From: Streptomyces sp. NBC_00461
GTDB lineage: Bacteria; Actinomycetota; Actinomycetes; Streptomycetales; Streptomycetaceae
DNA: 64,000 nt
Assembly: GCF_036013935.1 (NCBI RefSeq)
Contig: NZ_CP107902.1
Coordinates: 9,085,001 to 9,149,000 of the forward strand
Direction: 5' to 3'
Every line of letters begins with the position of its first letter. The stretch's first letter is position 1. The notes beneath the pieces are model-generated. The model had not been told where the DNA came from, did no database searches, and worked only from the letters and a program-made list of their open reading frames with translations. Positions 9,014 to 18,412 of the stretch are shown here, in pieces. The translations under genes and the position numbers were made by a program.

Positions 9014-10263
9014 GCGAACCCTATCCACGGCGCGCGGCCATCACCGGAATGGGCGTGGTCGCGCCCAACGGCTCCAGCACGGAGACCTTCTGGAAGTCCA
9101 CCAGGGAGGGCATCAGCGTCCTGGACCGGGTCACCCGCGAGGGCTGCGAGCACCTGCCGCTGCGGGTGGCGGGCGAGGTCCGCGACTTCGACCCGTCGGC
9201 CGCGGTGGAGGAACGTTTCCTCGTCCAGACCGACCGGTTCACGCACTTCGCGATGGCCGCTGCCGACCTCGCGTTGGACGACGCCCGTCTCGGCCGGACC
9301 GAGACCGACGACTCCCCGTTCTCCGTGGGTGTGGTCACCGCGGCCGGCTCCGGCGGCGGTGCGTTCGGACAGCGGGAACTGCAGCAGCTGTGGAGCAAGG
9401 GCAGCCGGTTCGTCGGCCCGTACCAGTCCATCGCCTGGTTCTACGCGGCAAGCACCGGCCAGATATCCATCCGCCGGGGCTTCAAGGGGCCCTGCTCGGT
9501 CGTCGCCAGCGACGAGGCCGGCGGTCTGGACGCCCTCGCGCACGCGGCGCGTGCCGTACGGCGCGGCACCGACGTGATCGTGGCCGGCTCGACCGAGGCG
9601 CCGCTCGCCCCCTACTCCGTCGTCTGCCAGCTCGGCTACGAGGAGCTCAGCACCGCGGACGACCCGACCCGTGCCTACCGCCCGTTCACCTCCGCGGCCT
9701 GCGGATTCGTCCCTGCCGAGGGCGGCGCCATGCTCGTGGTGGAGAACGAGGCGTCGGCCAGGGAACGGGGCGCGCGTGTGCAGACGGTGCTCGCCGGACA
9801 CGCGGCGACATTCACCGGCGCCTCCCGCTGGGAGCAGTCCCGGGAGGGGCTCGCCCAGGCCATCCGGGGCGCCCTGGACGAGGCCGGCTGTGTCCCCGAG
9901 GAGATCGACGTGGTTTTCGCCGACGCCCTCGGAGTGCCGGAGGCGGACCGCGCGGAGGCCCTGGCGATCGCCGACGCGCTCGGCGTGCACGGCACTCGCG
10001 TGCCCGTCACGGCGCCGAAGACCGGCATCGGCCGGGGCTACGGCGCGGCGCCCGTGCTGGACGTCGCGGCGGCGGTTCTCGCGATGGAGCACGGCGTGAT
10101 CCCCCCCACCCCCAACGTCTTCGACATCTGCCACGACCTCGACCTCGTGACCGGCCGGGCCCGTACCGCCGAGTCACGTACGGCGCTGGTCCTGAGCCGG
10201 GGACTCATGGGATCGAACTCGGCGCTGGTGCTGCGGCACGGCGCCACCGACGCCTCTAGGTGA
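9010..10263 (+). CDS. Type II PKS ketosynthase beta / chain-length factor (spore pigment)
   Basis: This 417-residue partner of KS-alpha sets chain length and starts synthesis by decarboxylating malonyl-ACP. It is KS-like but lacks the active-site Cys. In the alignment [13 protein letters not shown] against the KS-alpha [10 protein letters not shown], the Cys position holds Glu169, preceded by Asp. Most chain-length factors carry Gln there. This substitution is seen directly; I believe other spore-pigment factors differ from the antibiotic ones here, but I could not check. It is coupled to KS-alpha by a 4-base overlap. The ACP begins 30 bases downstream. Confidence 0.93.
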   Translation: MSEPYPRRAAITGMGVVAPNGSSTETFWKSTREGISVLDRVTREGCEHLPLRVAGEVRDFDPSAAVEERFLVQTDRFTHFAMAAADLALDDARLGRTETDDSPFSVGVVTAAGSGGGAFGQRELQQLWSKGSRFVGPYQSIAWFYAASTGQISIRRGFKGPCSVVASDEAGGLDALAHAARAVRRGTDVIVAGSTEAPLAPYSVVCQLGYEELSTADDPTRAYRPFTSAACGFVPAEGGAMLVVENEASARERGARVQTVLAGHAATFTGASRWEQSREGLAQAIRGALDEAGCVPEEIDVVFADALGVPEADRAEALAIADALGVHGTRVPVTAPKTGIGRGYGAAPVLDVAAAVLAMEHGVIPPTPNVFDICHDLDLVTGRARTAESRTALVLSRGLMGSNSALVLRHGATDASR

Positions 10264-10293
10264 GGCGCCGCGCAGCAGTAGAGGAGCAAGCGC

Positions 10294-11029
<736 letters not shown>

Positions 11030-11057
11030 GCCGGACGAAGGACGGAGAGCAGTCCCC

Positions 11058-11390
11058 ATGCACCAAGCTCTGATCGTCGCCCGAATGGCTCCGGGATCGG
11101 CACCCGACATCGCCAAGGTGTTCGCGGAGTCCGACCGGGGAGAGCTGCCGCACCTCGTCGGGGTGGTCCGTCGCAGCCTCTTCCAGTTCGGCGATGTGTA
11201 CATGCACCTCATCGAGTCCGAGCGCGAGCCCGGTCCCGCCATCGCCAAGGTCACGCAGCATCCCGACTTCCGGGACGTCAGCGAACGGCTCACCGCGTAC
11301 GTCAGCGCGTACGACCCCGAGACCTGGCGTTCCCCGAAGGACGCCATGGCGCAGCGCTTCTACCTCTGGGAGCGCGACCCGGCAGGCTGA
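11058..11390 (+). CDS. TcmI-family polyketide cyclase (whiE ORFVII-like)
   Basis: This 110-residue ferredoxin-like cyclase normally closes late rings after the aromatase. Diagnostic pieces are HQALIVARMAPGSAPDIAKVFAESD at the start, the RRSLFQFGDVYMHLIE strand pair and the YDPETWRSPKDAMAQRFYLWE ending common to the TcmI family. It is the last gene of the pigment operon, starting 28 bases after the aromatase stop, and is followed by a strong bidirectional terminator. Confidence 0.92.
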   Translation: MHQALIVARMAPGSAPDIAKVFAESDRGELPHLVGVVRRSLFQFGDVYMHLIESEREPGPAIAKVTQHPDFRDVSERLTAYVSAYDPETWRSPKDAMAQRFYLWERDPAG

Positions 11391-11404
11391 GCCTGCCGGA
11401 CATC

Positions 11405-11447
11405 ACCGGTGGCCGGGCCCGCGACGCTGCGGGACCCGGCCACCGGT
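11405..11447. terminator. Bidirectional terminator between pigment operon and O-methyltransferase
   Basis: A perfect 13-base-pair stem (11405-11417 with 11435-11447) continues inward as five more pairs (11418-11422 with 11429-11433) after a single-base bulge at 11434. It lies between two convergent stop codons and would serve both strands. Confidence 0.85.
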
Positions 11448-11469
11448 GGTCTGTGCGGATGCGGTCCGA

Positions 11470-12498
11470 TCACTCCGGGACGTGACAGTCGAAGGCGTGC
11501 AGGTAGGGGTTCACCGGTCGGATGTCGTCGATGACCAGGCCCGCCTCGGTCAGCCGGGCCACCATGCTCTGGGTGGTGTGCTTCGCCCCGCCGACGTTCA
11601 GGAGCAGCAGCAGGTCCATCCCGGTGCTGAACCGCATCGAGGGCGTGTCGTCGACGAGGTTCTCGATGACCACGACGCGGGCCCCCGGCCCGCCCGCCTC
11701 GCGGACGTTGCGCAGCGTCCTGGCCGTGCTCTCGTCGTCCCACTCCAGGATGTTCTTGATGACGTACACGTCGGCTTCGACCGGGACGGCCACCCGGACG
11801 TCGCCGGGCACGATGCGCGCGCGGTCGGCGAGGTCGCCTCCCGCACGCAGCCTCGGCACCGCGTTCTCCACCACTCGGGGCAGGTCGAGCAGGGTGCCGT
11901 GCATCGAGGGGTACTTGTCGAGCAGGCTCGCCACCACGTGCCCCTGGCCGCCGCCGAGGTCGGCGACCGACGAACTCCCGGACAGATCCAGGAACTCGGC
12001 GACGTCCCGGGCCGACTGCACGCTGGAGGTCGTCATGGCGCGGTTGAAGACGTCGGCCGATTCCGGGGCGTCCTCGTTGAGGTAGGGGAAGAACTCCTTG
12101 CCGTACAGGTCCTCGACGACGTTGCGCCCGGTGCGCACCGCCTCGTCGAGCCTCGGCCAGGCGTCCCAGGTCCATGGCTCGGTGCACCACAGCGCGATGG
12201 CGCGCAGGCTGTTCGGGTCGTCCTCGCGCAGCAGCCTGGAGACGTCGGTGTGCTCGAACGTGCCGTCAGGCAGTTCGGCGAAGATGTCGTAGCAGGACAG
12301 CGTGTGCAGCAGCCGGCGCAGGGGCCGGGGCTCGGCCTTCACGGCGGCGGCGAGGTCCTCCACGGTCATGGGGCTGTCGCCGAGGGCGTCGGGGACTCCC
12401 AGCCGGGCGGCGGCCCGGAGAGCGGCGGCACATGCCGCCGCGAACGCGAGCTCCCTCAGCCGCATGGACGGCGGTGGGGCGGTCTGTGCAGTCGTCAT
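11470..12498 (-). CDS. SAM-dependent O-methyltransferase, acetylserotonin/TcmN-like family
   Basis: This 342-residue methyltransferase has an N-terminal winged-helix dimerisation domain and a C-terminal Rossmann domain. The SAM loop is DLGGGQG at residues 180-186. The usual catalytic stretch HDWxDE appears here as NILEWDDE, so the histidine base is replaced by Glu. Some antibiotic tailoring members of the family also lack that His, so the enzyme may still bind and methylate by proximity. It converges on the spore-pigment operon and is the natural candidate for O-methylating that polyketide, although expression is separate. The ATG start at 12498 has GGAAG in the leader. Confidence 0.85.
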   Translation of the reverse strand: MTTAQTAPPPSMRLRELAFAAACAAALRAAARLGVPDALGDSPMTVEDLAAAVKAEPRPLRRLLHTLSCYDIFAELPDGTFEHTDVSRLLREDDPNSLRAIALWCTEPWTWDAWPRLDEAVRTGRNVVEDLYGKEFFPYLNEDAPESADVFNRAMTTSSVQSARDVAEFLDLSGSSSVADLGGGQGHVVASLLDKYPSMHGTLLDLPRVVENAVPRLRAGGDLADRARIVPGDVRVAVPVEADVYVIKNILEWDDESTARTLRNVREAGGPGARVVVIENLVDDTPSMRFSTGMDLLLLLNVGGAKHTTQSMVARLTEAGLVIDDIRPVNPYLHAFDCHVPE

Positions 12499-12548
12499 GT
12501 GCCGCTTCCTTCCTCATGGGTTCATCGGGTTGGCCGGGGATCGAGTGG

Positions 12549-13607
12549 TCAGCACAGTCCCGCGGGCTTGGACGCGCGGCAGTGGTTGTCCTGGAAGGTG
12601 TTGCCCACTCCCTGGTCCGTGTTGACGATGTCCGCCGGGGAGTTGCCCCCGAGGACGTTGCCGCTGACGCGGTTGCGGTCACTGGTGACGCCCACGAAGC
12701 TCTTGAACAGGACGATGCCGCCGGACAGCGGGGACGCGCCGGCGTTGTCCCGGACCACGTTTCCCGTCACCGTGTTGTCCTCGGCGCCGGTCACGACGAT
12801 GCCGGAGCCCTGGAGCGCGTCCAGCCGGTCCGTCTTCGGGCACGACTTGTTGTTGCGTACGACGAAGTTGTCGCGCACGGTCACGGCGCCGGCCTTCGGC
12901 TTGTTCTCATCACCCACGACGAACACGCCCGCGCAGTTCCCCGAGATGCGGTTCTGCGTGACGGTGAGGTTCCGCAGCCGCCGGACCGTGACGCCGATGC
13001 GGTTGCCCTCCAGCCGGTTGCGCTCGATCACCGTGCCCCGGGTGTCGTCGGCGCCGGCCTCCTCCTTGATGGTGTTGGCGAGGAACAGACCCGCGTCGCC
13101 GTTGTCCTGGGCGGTGTTGTTCTGGAACACACCACGGACCGAGCGCTCCTGGGCGATGCCCCACACACCGTTCTTCACCGCGGTCACGTTCCGCACCGTC
13201 ATCCCGTCGGTCGCCATGCCGAACACCCCGGCCCGGGTGAAGCCGGTGACGGTCAGCGAGGCGACGGTGACGCCCTTGACGTTGCGGTCCTTCGTACCCA
13301 GCACACAGATGCCGTTGCCGGCCTCGGAGCAGCTGTCCGCGGCCTTCTTGGTGCTCGGCGCGATCACCGTGCCGCGCCCCATGCCCCGCAGGGTCAGCCC
13401 GGGCGTGGTCACCTTGACGCTCTCGTGGAACGTGCCGGGGGCCAGCAGCACGGTGTCACCTGACTGGGCGGCGTCCACCGCCTTCTGGATCGACTCGCCG
13501 GGCCAGACCACATGGGTCGCATGATGATGTGCGGCCGGCGGAGCGGCACCGAGTCCCGTCCCGACGACCACAGCGGTGCACATCAGGTACGCGCGGTATT
13601 TCTTCAT
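12549..13607 (-). CDS. Secreted right-handed beta-helix (NosD/pectate-lyase-like) repeat protein
   Basis: The product is a 352-residue exported protein. Residues 1-25 form a signal peptide. From about residue 35 the chain begins with a typical parallel beta-helix entry (IQKAVDAAQSGDTVLLAPGTFHESV). About ten coils of 20-25 residues follow, marked by repeated N-x-V/I-x-x-N ladders such as RNVTAVKNGVWGI, IERNRLEGNRIGV and VSGNVLGGNSPADI. Six cysteines, two of them in the last coils (CRASKPAGLC), suggest disulfides. Such proteins bind or cleave polysaccharide; no catalytic site can be assigned. It is divergent from the P450 gene with only 90 bases between starts, and a link to pigment or NRPS is not evident. 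Confidence 0.8.
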   Translation of the reverse strand: MKKYRAYLMCTAVVVGTGLGAAPPAAHHHATHVVWPGESIQKAVDAAQSGDTVLLAPGTFHESVKVTTPGLTLRGMGRGTVIAPSTKKAADSCSEAGNGICVLGTKDRNVKGVTVASLTVTGFTRAGVFGMATDGMTVRNVTAVKNGVWGIAQERSVRGVFQNNTAQDNGDAGLFLANTIKEEAGADDTRGTVIERNRLEGNRIGVTVRRLRNLTVTQNRISGNCAGVFVVGDENKPKAGAVTVRDNFVVRNNKSCPKTDRLDALQGSGIVVTGAEDNTVTGNVVRDNAGASPLSGGIVLFKSFVGVTSDRNRVSGNVLGGNSPADIVNTDQGVGNTFQDNHCRASKPAGLC

Positions 13608-13697
13608 ATCGCGAACGTTATGACCCGATATGCCGCTCAGTGGCAGGATGGGCCATCCGGCGGCGTGTCACCGTCCGAGTGATTGTTAGCCTGTGGT

Positions 13698-14873
13698 GTG
13701 AACGCCGCCGTCTCCTTCCCGCTCGGTGCCGCGACCACGCTCGCGGAACTCGCCCACGATCCACATCCGCGACTGGCGCTGCTGCGTGCACACGAGCCCG
13801 TGTCCTGGCTGCCCGAGCTGGGCGGCTGGCTGGTGACCCGTCGCGACCTCGCGCTGAGCGTGATGCGGGACGCCGAGACCTTCACCGTCGACGACCCCCG
13901 GTTCTCCACCGCCCAGGTCGTCGGGCCGAGCATGCTCTCGCTGGACGGCGAGCGGCACACCCGCCACCGCGAACCCTTCAACGCCCCTTTTCGCCCCCGA
14001 CAGGTGCGGGACGGCTTCGCCTCGTTCATCGAGCGGGAGACCGACCGGCTCGTCACCGCGCTGGAACCGGCGGGTGCCGCCGAGCTGAGGCGCGTCTTCG
14101 CCGGACCGCTCGCGGTCGCCGTCGTGACCGAGGCGCTCGGACTGGTGGGCACCAGCGCGGACACGGTCCTGACCTGGTACGACTCCATCGTCCGGTCGGT
14201 CTCGGACATCACCGCCGGAAACGAGGCGGGGCCCGCCGGTGCCGCGGCGTACGCGCAGCTGCGTGCCGCGGTGGAAGGCACCGTCGCCGACCGGGGCAGC
14301 AGTTCGCTGCTCCTCTCCGCGGCCGGGCGGCTGACGCTGCCCGAAGTGGCGTCCAACGCCGCGGTCATGATGTTCGGCGGCATCGAGACCACCGAGGCGA
14401 TGATCACCAACGCGCTGCTGCAGCTGCTGGCGAACCCCGGCCAACTCGCCCTGGTCCGCGCCGACTTCGACCTCCTGGACGGCGCGATCGAGGAGTCCCT
14501 GCGCCTCGAACCCGGCGCCGTGGTGGTCGACCGATACGCCACCCGGGACATCGAACTGGGCCCCGCCTCGATCCGCCGCGGTGACCCGGTCACCGTCTCC
14601 CTCGCGGGCGCCAACCGAGACCCGGCCGTCTTCCCCGATCCCGACCGTTTCGACGTGCGCCGCGCCAACGCCCGTCTCCAACTGGCCTTCGCGCACGGCC
14701 CGCACCACTGCATCGCCGCCCACCTGGCCCGCCTGGAGACCCGCATCGCCCTCCAGCACCTGCTCGAACGCCTCCCCGCTCTGCGCCTCGACCCGGACCA
14801 CCCCACGACTCCGCACGGCCTGGTCTTCCGCAAGCCCTCCACCCTGCACGTGCTGTGGGACAGGCTCGCCTGA
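13698..14873 (+). CDS. Cytochrome P450
   Basis: This 391-residue soluble bacterial P450 is of CYP105/107 length. Visible motifs are the I-helix oxygen-binding GGIETTEAM (usual form AGxDT), the K-helix EESLRLEP (ExxR), and the haem loop FAHGPHHCIAAHLAR with Cys338 as thiolate ligand. The second Gly of the usual loop is Ala. The GTG at 13698 is preferred. A TTG at 13683 would add five residues including a TTA (bldA-type) codon, and neither start has a good ribosome site. It lies between the pigment operon and the NRPS cluster and could oxidise either product; beta-hydroxylation of a carrier-bound amino acid is one possibility. Assignment to a pathway is open. Confidence 0.85.
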   Translation: MNAAVSFPLGAATTLAELAHDPHPRLALLRAHEPVSWLPELGGWLVTRRDLALSVMRDAETFTVDDPRFSTAQVVGPSMLSLDGERHTRHREPFNAPFRPRQVRDGFASFIERETDRLVTALEPAGAAELRRVFAGPLAVAVVTEALGLVGTSADTVLTWYDSIVRSVSDITAGNEAGPAGAAAYAQLRAAVEGTVADRGSSSLLLSAAGRLTLPEVASNAAVMMFGGIETTEAMITNALLQLLANPGQLALVRADFDLLDGAIEESLRLEPGAVVVDRYATRDIELGPASIRRGDPVTVSLAGANRDPAVFPDPDRFDVRRANARLQLAFAHGPHHCIAAHLARLETRIALQHLLERLPALRLDPDHPTTPHGLVFRKPSTLHVLWDRLA

Positions 14874-14949
14874 GGGCCGGCCGCGGCACGGTCACACAGA
14901 TCTCCTGACGCCGACATCGTGGCAACGGTCGCCCGCCGCGCGGCGCCGC

Positions 14950-17007
14950 TCAGGAGCAACTACCCAGCCGGTCAGACGAGTTGAGGCAGTCAATGACTCG
15001 GCGCAGGAAGCCTGCCGCCGTGCCGCCGTCGCAGACGCGGTGGTCGAAGGTCAGGGACACGTTGACGACCTTGCGGACCTCGACGCGGCCGTCCGTCACC
15101 CAGGGGCGGTCCGTGATGCGGCCAAGGCCGATCATGGCCGCCTGGGGGTGGTTGAGGATCGGGGTGGCGCCGTCGACGTCGAAGCCGCCGTAGTTGTTCA
15201 GGGTGAACGTGCCGCCGGTGAGGTGCTCGGCGGGCAGCGAGCCTCGGCGGGCGAGGCCGGTCAGGCGCCGCAGCTCGGCGGCGAGGTCGTCGAGTGCGAG
15301 ACGGTCGGCGTCGCGGACCACGGGGACGACCAGGCCGTGGTCGGTCTGCGCGGCGAAACCGAGATGCACCTCGGGCAGCCTGAGGAGCTCCTGGCGGCCG
15401 GTGTCCACACGGGAGTTGAGCTCCGGGAACGCGGCGAGAGCGTCGAGGCAGGCCCGGGCCATCAGCGGCAGCAGGCCCGTCCCGTGGGTGGTGCGGGCGG
15501 CGAGCAGGCGGTCGGCCTCGGTGTCCGCCCAGATGGTCACGGCAGGCGTGTCACGGTGCCCACGGGAGAACTTCTCGGCCGCCGGACCCAGCGGGAGACG
15601 GGCGGCGGATCGTTGCGCAGGGACCGGGGCGGCCGACGCGGCGGCGTCTTCGGGCGGCGCGGTCGTGGTCGCCGGCCGCGGCGACTGGTGTCGTCCCGGC
15701 CGGGACGACGTGCCGTAGCCGGTCAGGACGGCGCCGGAACCGGCCGTCTCCTGCACGGTGAGCAGCGGCGCGCCCACCCGGACGACCTCACCGGCGAGGC
15801 AGTGCAGGGCCGTCACCGTCCCGGCGAACGGACTCGGCAGCGTCACCACGGACTTGGCCGTCTCGACCTCCGCGACGACCTGATCGTGCTCGACGGGGTC
15901 GCCCACGGCGACCATCCACTCCAGCACCTCCGCCTCGGCCAGCCCTTCCCCCAGGTCGGGGAGGAGGAACGTCTGCCCGGGTGCGGTGGTGCCGGAGAGC
16001 GGCACGGGGCCGCGAGGTCCGCGTACGAAGGCGGGCAGCAGACGGTGGAGGCCGTCGAGCACCCGGCGTACCCCCGGCAGATGGGCGTCCTCAAGCAACG
16101 GCGGCGGATACGGGATGTCGAACCCCGTGACCCGCAGCACCGGAGCGCGCAGCGCGTCGAAGCACCGCTCCTGCACCCGCGCCGCGATCTCGGCGCCCAC
16201 CCCGGCGAAGCCCTGCGCCTCGTGCACCACCAGGCACCGGCCGGTCCTCCGCACCGACGCCTCCAGCGCACGGTCGTCGAGAGGGACGAGGGTGCGCAGG
16301 TCCAGCACCTCGACGTCCAGGCCTTCCGCGGCGGCCAGTTGAGCGGCTTCGAGCGCTACGGCGACCGAGGGGCCGTACGCCACGAGCGTGGCGTCACTTC
16401 CGGCGCGGCGCACCCCCGCGGTGCCGAACGGCTCGGTGCGGAGCGGGAGTTCGAGCGGCTCCTTGGTCCAGTAGCGGCGCTTCGGCTCCAGGAAGATCAC
16501 CGGGTCCGGGTCGTCGATCGCCTCCCGCAGCAGGGAGTACGCGTCCGCCGCCGTCGCCGGGGTCACGACCTTCAGGCCCGCCGTGTGCGCGTAGTACGCC
16601 TCGCTGGAGTCGCTGTGGTGCTCCACGCCTCCGATGCCGCCGCCGTAGGGGATCCGCACGACCATCGGGAGCGTGAGGGCGCCCCGGGTGCGGTTGCGCA
16701 TCTTGGCCACGTGGGAGGCGATCTGCTCGAAGGCCGGGTAGGCGAAGGCGTCGAACTGCATCTCCACCACCGGTCGCCAGCCGGCCATCGCCATGCCGAC
16801 CGAGAGCCCCGCTATGCCGGCCTCGCTGACCGGTGTGTCGAAGCAGCGCCGGTCGCCGAAGGCCTCTCTCAGCCCGTCGGTGACCCGGAAGACGCCGCCG
16901 AGGCGGCCGACGTCCTCGCCGAGGACCACGACGCGTTCGTCCGCGCCCAGCGCGTCCCGCAAGGCGGCGTTGAGTGCCTGGGCCATCCCCGTGTCGACCG
17001 CGGTCAT
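14950..17007 (-). CDS. Fused branched-chain 2-oxoacid dehydrogenase E1-beta / E2 acyltransferase
   Basis: The product is a 685-residue fusion. Residues 1-325 are E1-beta (GEDVGRLGGVFRVTDGL, VEHHSDS, FLEPKRRYW). Residues 345-420 are a lipoyl domain with Lys385 in ETAKSVV as attachment site. Residues about 470-680 are the E2 catalytic core with His656 and Asp660 in DHRVCDGG. The region 425-470 is a short Ala/Pro linker, and the peripheral subunit-binding domain usual in E2 is missing. Its closest recognisable kin is the BkdB/BkdC pair, normally two genes. With the upstream E1-alpha (one base between stop and start) it would convert valine-, leucine- and isoleucine-derived keto acids to branched acyl-CoA. 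No E3 gene is in the window. Position inside the lipopeptide locus suggests starter supply. Confidence 0.88.
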   Translation of the reverse strand: MTAVDTGMAQALNAALRDALGADERVVVLGEDVGRLGGVFRVTDGLREAFGDRRCFDTPVSEAGIAGLSVGMAMAGWRPVVEMQFDAFAYPAFEQIASHVAKMRNRTRGALTLPMVVRIPYGGGIGGVEHHSDSSEAYYAHTAGLKVVTPATAADAYSLLREAIDDPDPVIFLEPKRRYWTKEPLELPLRTEPFGTAGVRRAGSDATLVAYGPSVAVALEAAQLAAAEGLDVEVLDLRTLVPLDDRALEASVRRTGRCLVVHEAQGFAGVGAEIAARVQERCFDALRAPVLRVTGFDIPYPPPLLEDAHLPGVRRVLDGLHRLLPAFVRGPRGPVPLSGTTAPGQTFLLPDLGEGLAEAEVLEWMVAVGDPVEHDQVVAEVETAKSVVTLPSPFAGTVTALHCLAGEVVRVGAPLLTVQETAGSGAVLTGYGTSSRPGRHQSPRPATTTAPPEDAAASAAPVPAQRSAARLPLGPAAEKFSRGHRDTPAVTIWADTEADRLLAARTTHGTGLLPLMARACLDALAAFPELNSRVDTGRQELLRLPEVHLGFAAQTDHGLVVPVVRDADRLALDDLAAELRRLTGLARRGSLPAEHLTGGTFTLNNYGGFDVDGATPILNHPQAAMIGLGRITDRPWVTDGRVEVRKVVNVSLTFDHRVCDGGTAAGFLRRVIDCLNSSDRLGSCS

Positions 17008-17008
17008 G

Positions 17009-18148
17009 TCAGCGTTCCTCCAACTCGGCCCGCAGCAGGGCTTGTTGATCGGTGAGGTGTGGGGGCGGGGAGCCGAAGACGTCGTCGAAGAGGGCCGACG
17101 GGTTCAACTCCGGGTCCGCGGCGAGCCGTTCCCGCACATCGGCGGCGTACGCCTCCGCCTCGGCGGTCACGGCCTTCACGTCGGCGTCGGTGAGCAGGCC
17201 CTGCTCGCGCAGCGCGGACTCCAGGCGGGCGATCGGGTCGCGCTCCCGCCAGCGGTCGGCCTCCGCGGTGGTGCGGTACCTGGAGGGATCGTCGGCGCTG
17301 GTGTGCGGGCCGAGCCGGTAGGTGTGCGCCTCGACGAGCCACGGCCCGCCGCCCGCCCGGGCGTCCTCGACAGCCGTGCCCAGCACGGCGAGTACGGCCG
17401 CGGCGTCGTTGCCGTCCACCTGCTCGGAGCGGATGCCGTAACCGATCCCCTTGTACGCCAGGCTCGGTGCGGCGCACTGCTCGGACAGCGGGACGGAGAT
17501 GGCGTACCCGTTGTTCTGCACCAGGAACACCACCGGCGCCTTCAGCACGCCCGCCAGATTGAGGGCCTCGTGGAAGTCGCCCTCGCTGGTCGCGCCGTCG
17601 CCCACGAGCGCGAGGGCGACCGTGTCCGTGCCCTTGAGCCGCTCGCCGTGGGCAAGTCCCGCGGCGTGAGCGGCGTGGGTGGCCAGCGGGGTGCACTGCG
17701 GTGCCGTGCGGTGCCGCACCGGGTCGTAGCCGCAGTGCGCGTCACCGCGCAGCAGCGTCAGCGCCTCGACGGGGTCGATCCCGCGGCTGACCAGCGCGAC
17801 GCAGTCCCGGTAGGTGGGAAACAGCCAGTCCGTGGCGCGCAGCGCGAGCGCGGCACCCACCTGGCAGGCCTCCTGGCCGAGGCTGGAGGGGTGGACCGCG
17901 AGCCTGCCCTGCCGGGCGAGCGCGGTCGCCTGCTCGTCGAAGCGGCGCCCCACGACCATCTTCCGGTACGCCGTCAGCAGCGCCTCGGCCGACGGCTCGG
18001 GGTAAGTGCGCTCCCGTGAGCCATGCGTGGTGTCGGATTTCGGCACATTGCCATTCGATGACAGAAGGGAAACCGGAACCTGGGACGGAAGCCAGGTCGA
18101 GGGATCTGTCCAATCCCCCGCTGTCGTATGCATCGGCGTATCGCCCAT
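17009..18148 (-). CDS. Branched-chain 2-oxoacid dehydrogenase E1-alpha
   Basis: This 379-residue thiamine-diphosphate decarboxylase subunit carries the TPP motif GDGATSEGDFHEALNLAG followed by VQNNGYAIS. The substrate loop is RYRTTAE, after GPHTSADDPS. The N-terminal 40 residues are a poorly conserved extension; an alternative ATG lies at 18133. It pairs with the fused E1-beta/E2 immediately downstream to form the decarboxylating component. The start lies 264 bases from the divergent cysteate-synthase-like gene, so both clusters of genes probably share a control region (18149-18412). Confidence 0.9.
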   Translation of the reverse strand: MGDTPMHTTAGDWTDPSTWLPSQVPVSLLSSNGNVPKSDTTHGSRERTYPEPSAEALLTAYRKMVVGRRFDEQATALARQGRLAVHPSSLGQEACQVGAALALRATDWLFPTYRDCVALVSRGIDPVEALTLLRGDAHCGYDPVRHRTAPQCTPLATHAAHAAGLAHGERLKGTDTVALALVGDGATSEGDFHEALNLAGVLKAPVVFLVQNNGYAISVPLSEQCAAPSLAYKGIGYGIRSEQVDGNDAAAVLAVLGTAVEDARAGGGPWLVEAHTYRLGPHTSADDPSRYRTTAEADRWRERDPIARLESALREQGLLTDADVKAVTAEAEAYAADVRERLAADPELNPSALFDDVFGSPPPHLTDQQALLRAELEER

Positions 18149-18197
18149 GTTCCCGCGACCCCTTTCGTCATGGCTCGTGCGCCTCGGATGCTCTCCG

Positions 18198-18306
18198 CAG
18201 TGAGCGCTTTCTCAACTGCCGGGCGGATACGCCCAAGTGAACCGGAACTGAACAGTCCGCAGGTGGGGGGCTTGGTCGCGGCGACCCGACAGTAAGCGCT
18301 TCCCTC
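18198..18306. promoter_or_regulatory. Divergent control region with a direct repeat
   Basis: Between the E1-alpha start and the PLP-enzyme start, a near-identical element occurs twice on the same strand, at 18198-18213 and 18290-18306. The shared core is CAGTRAGCGCTT followed by a C/T-rich tail, and AGCGCT is itself palindromic. The copies are 92 bases apart. This is the natural binding site for a regulator controlling both directions (inference). No clear -10/-35 pair was identified. Confidence 0.45.
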
Positions 18307-18412
18307 GTGTCAACTGCACGTCAGGCAAAGGTAACCCGCAAGTAGCCTGCCCTTCCCGAAGTGCTGGTTCCAATTGATCAGCGAACGCAGCACTGCGGAA
18401 GGCAAGCAAAAA

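Noticed and set aside
13683..13697. TTG start of the P450 with a bldA-dependent TTA codon
   Set aside because: The GTG at 13698 is an equally supported start, so the TTA codon may not be translated; I do not claim developmental control.
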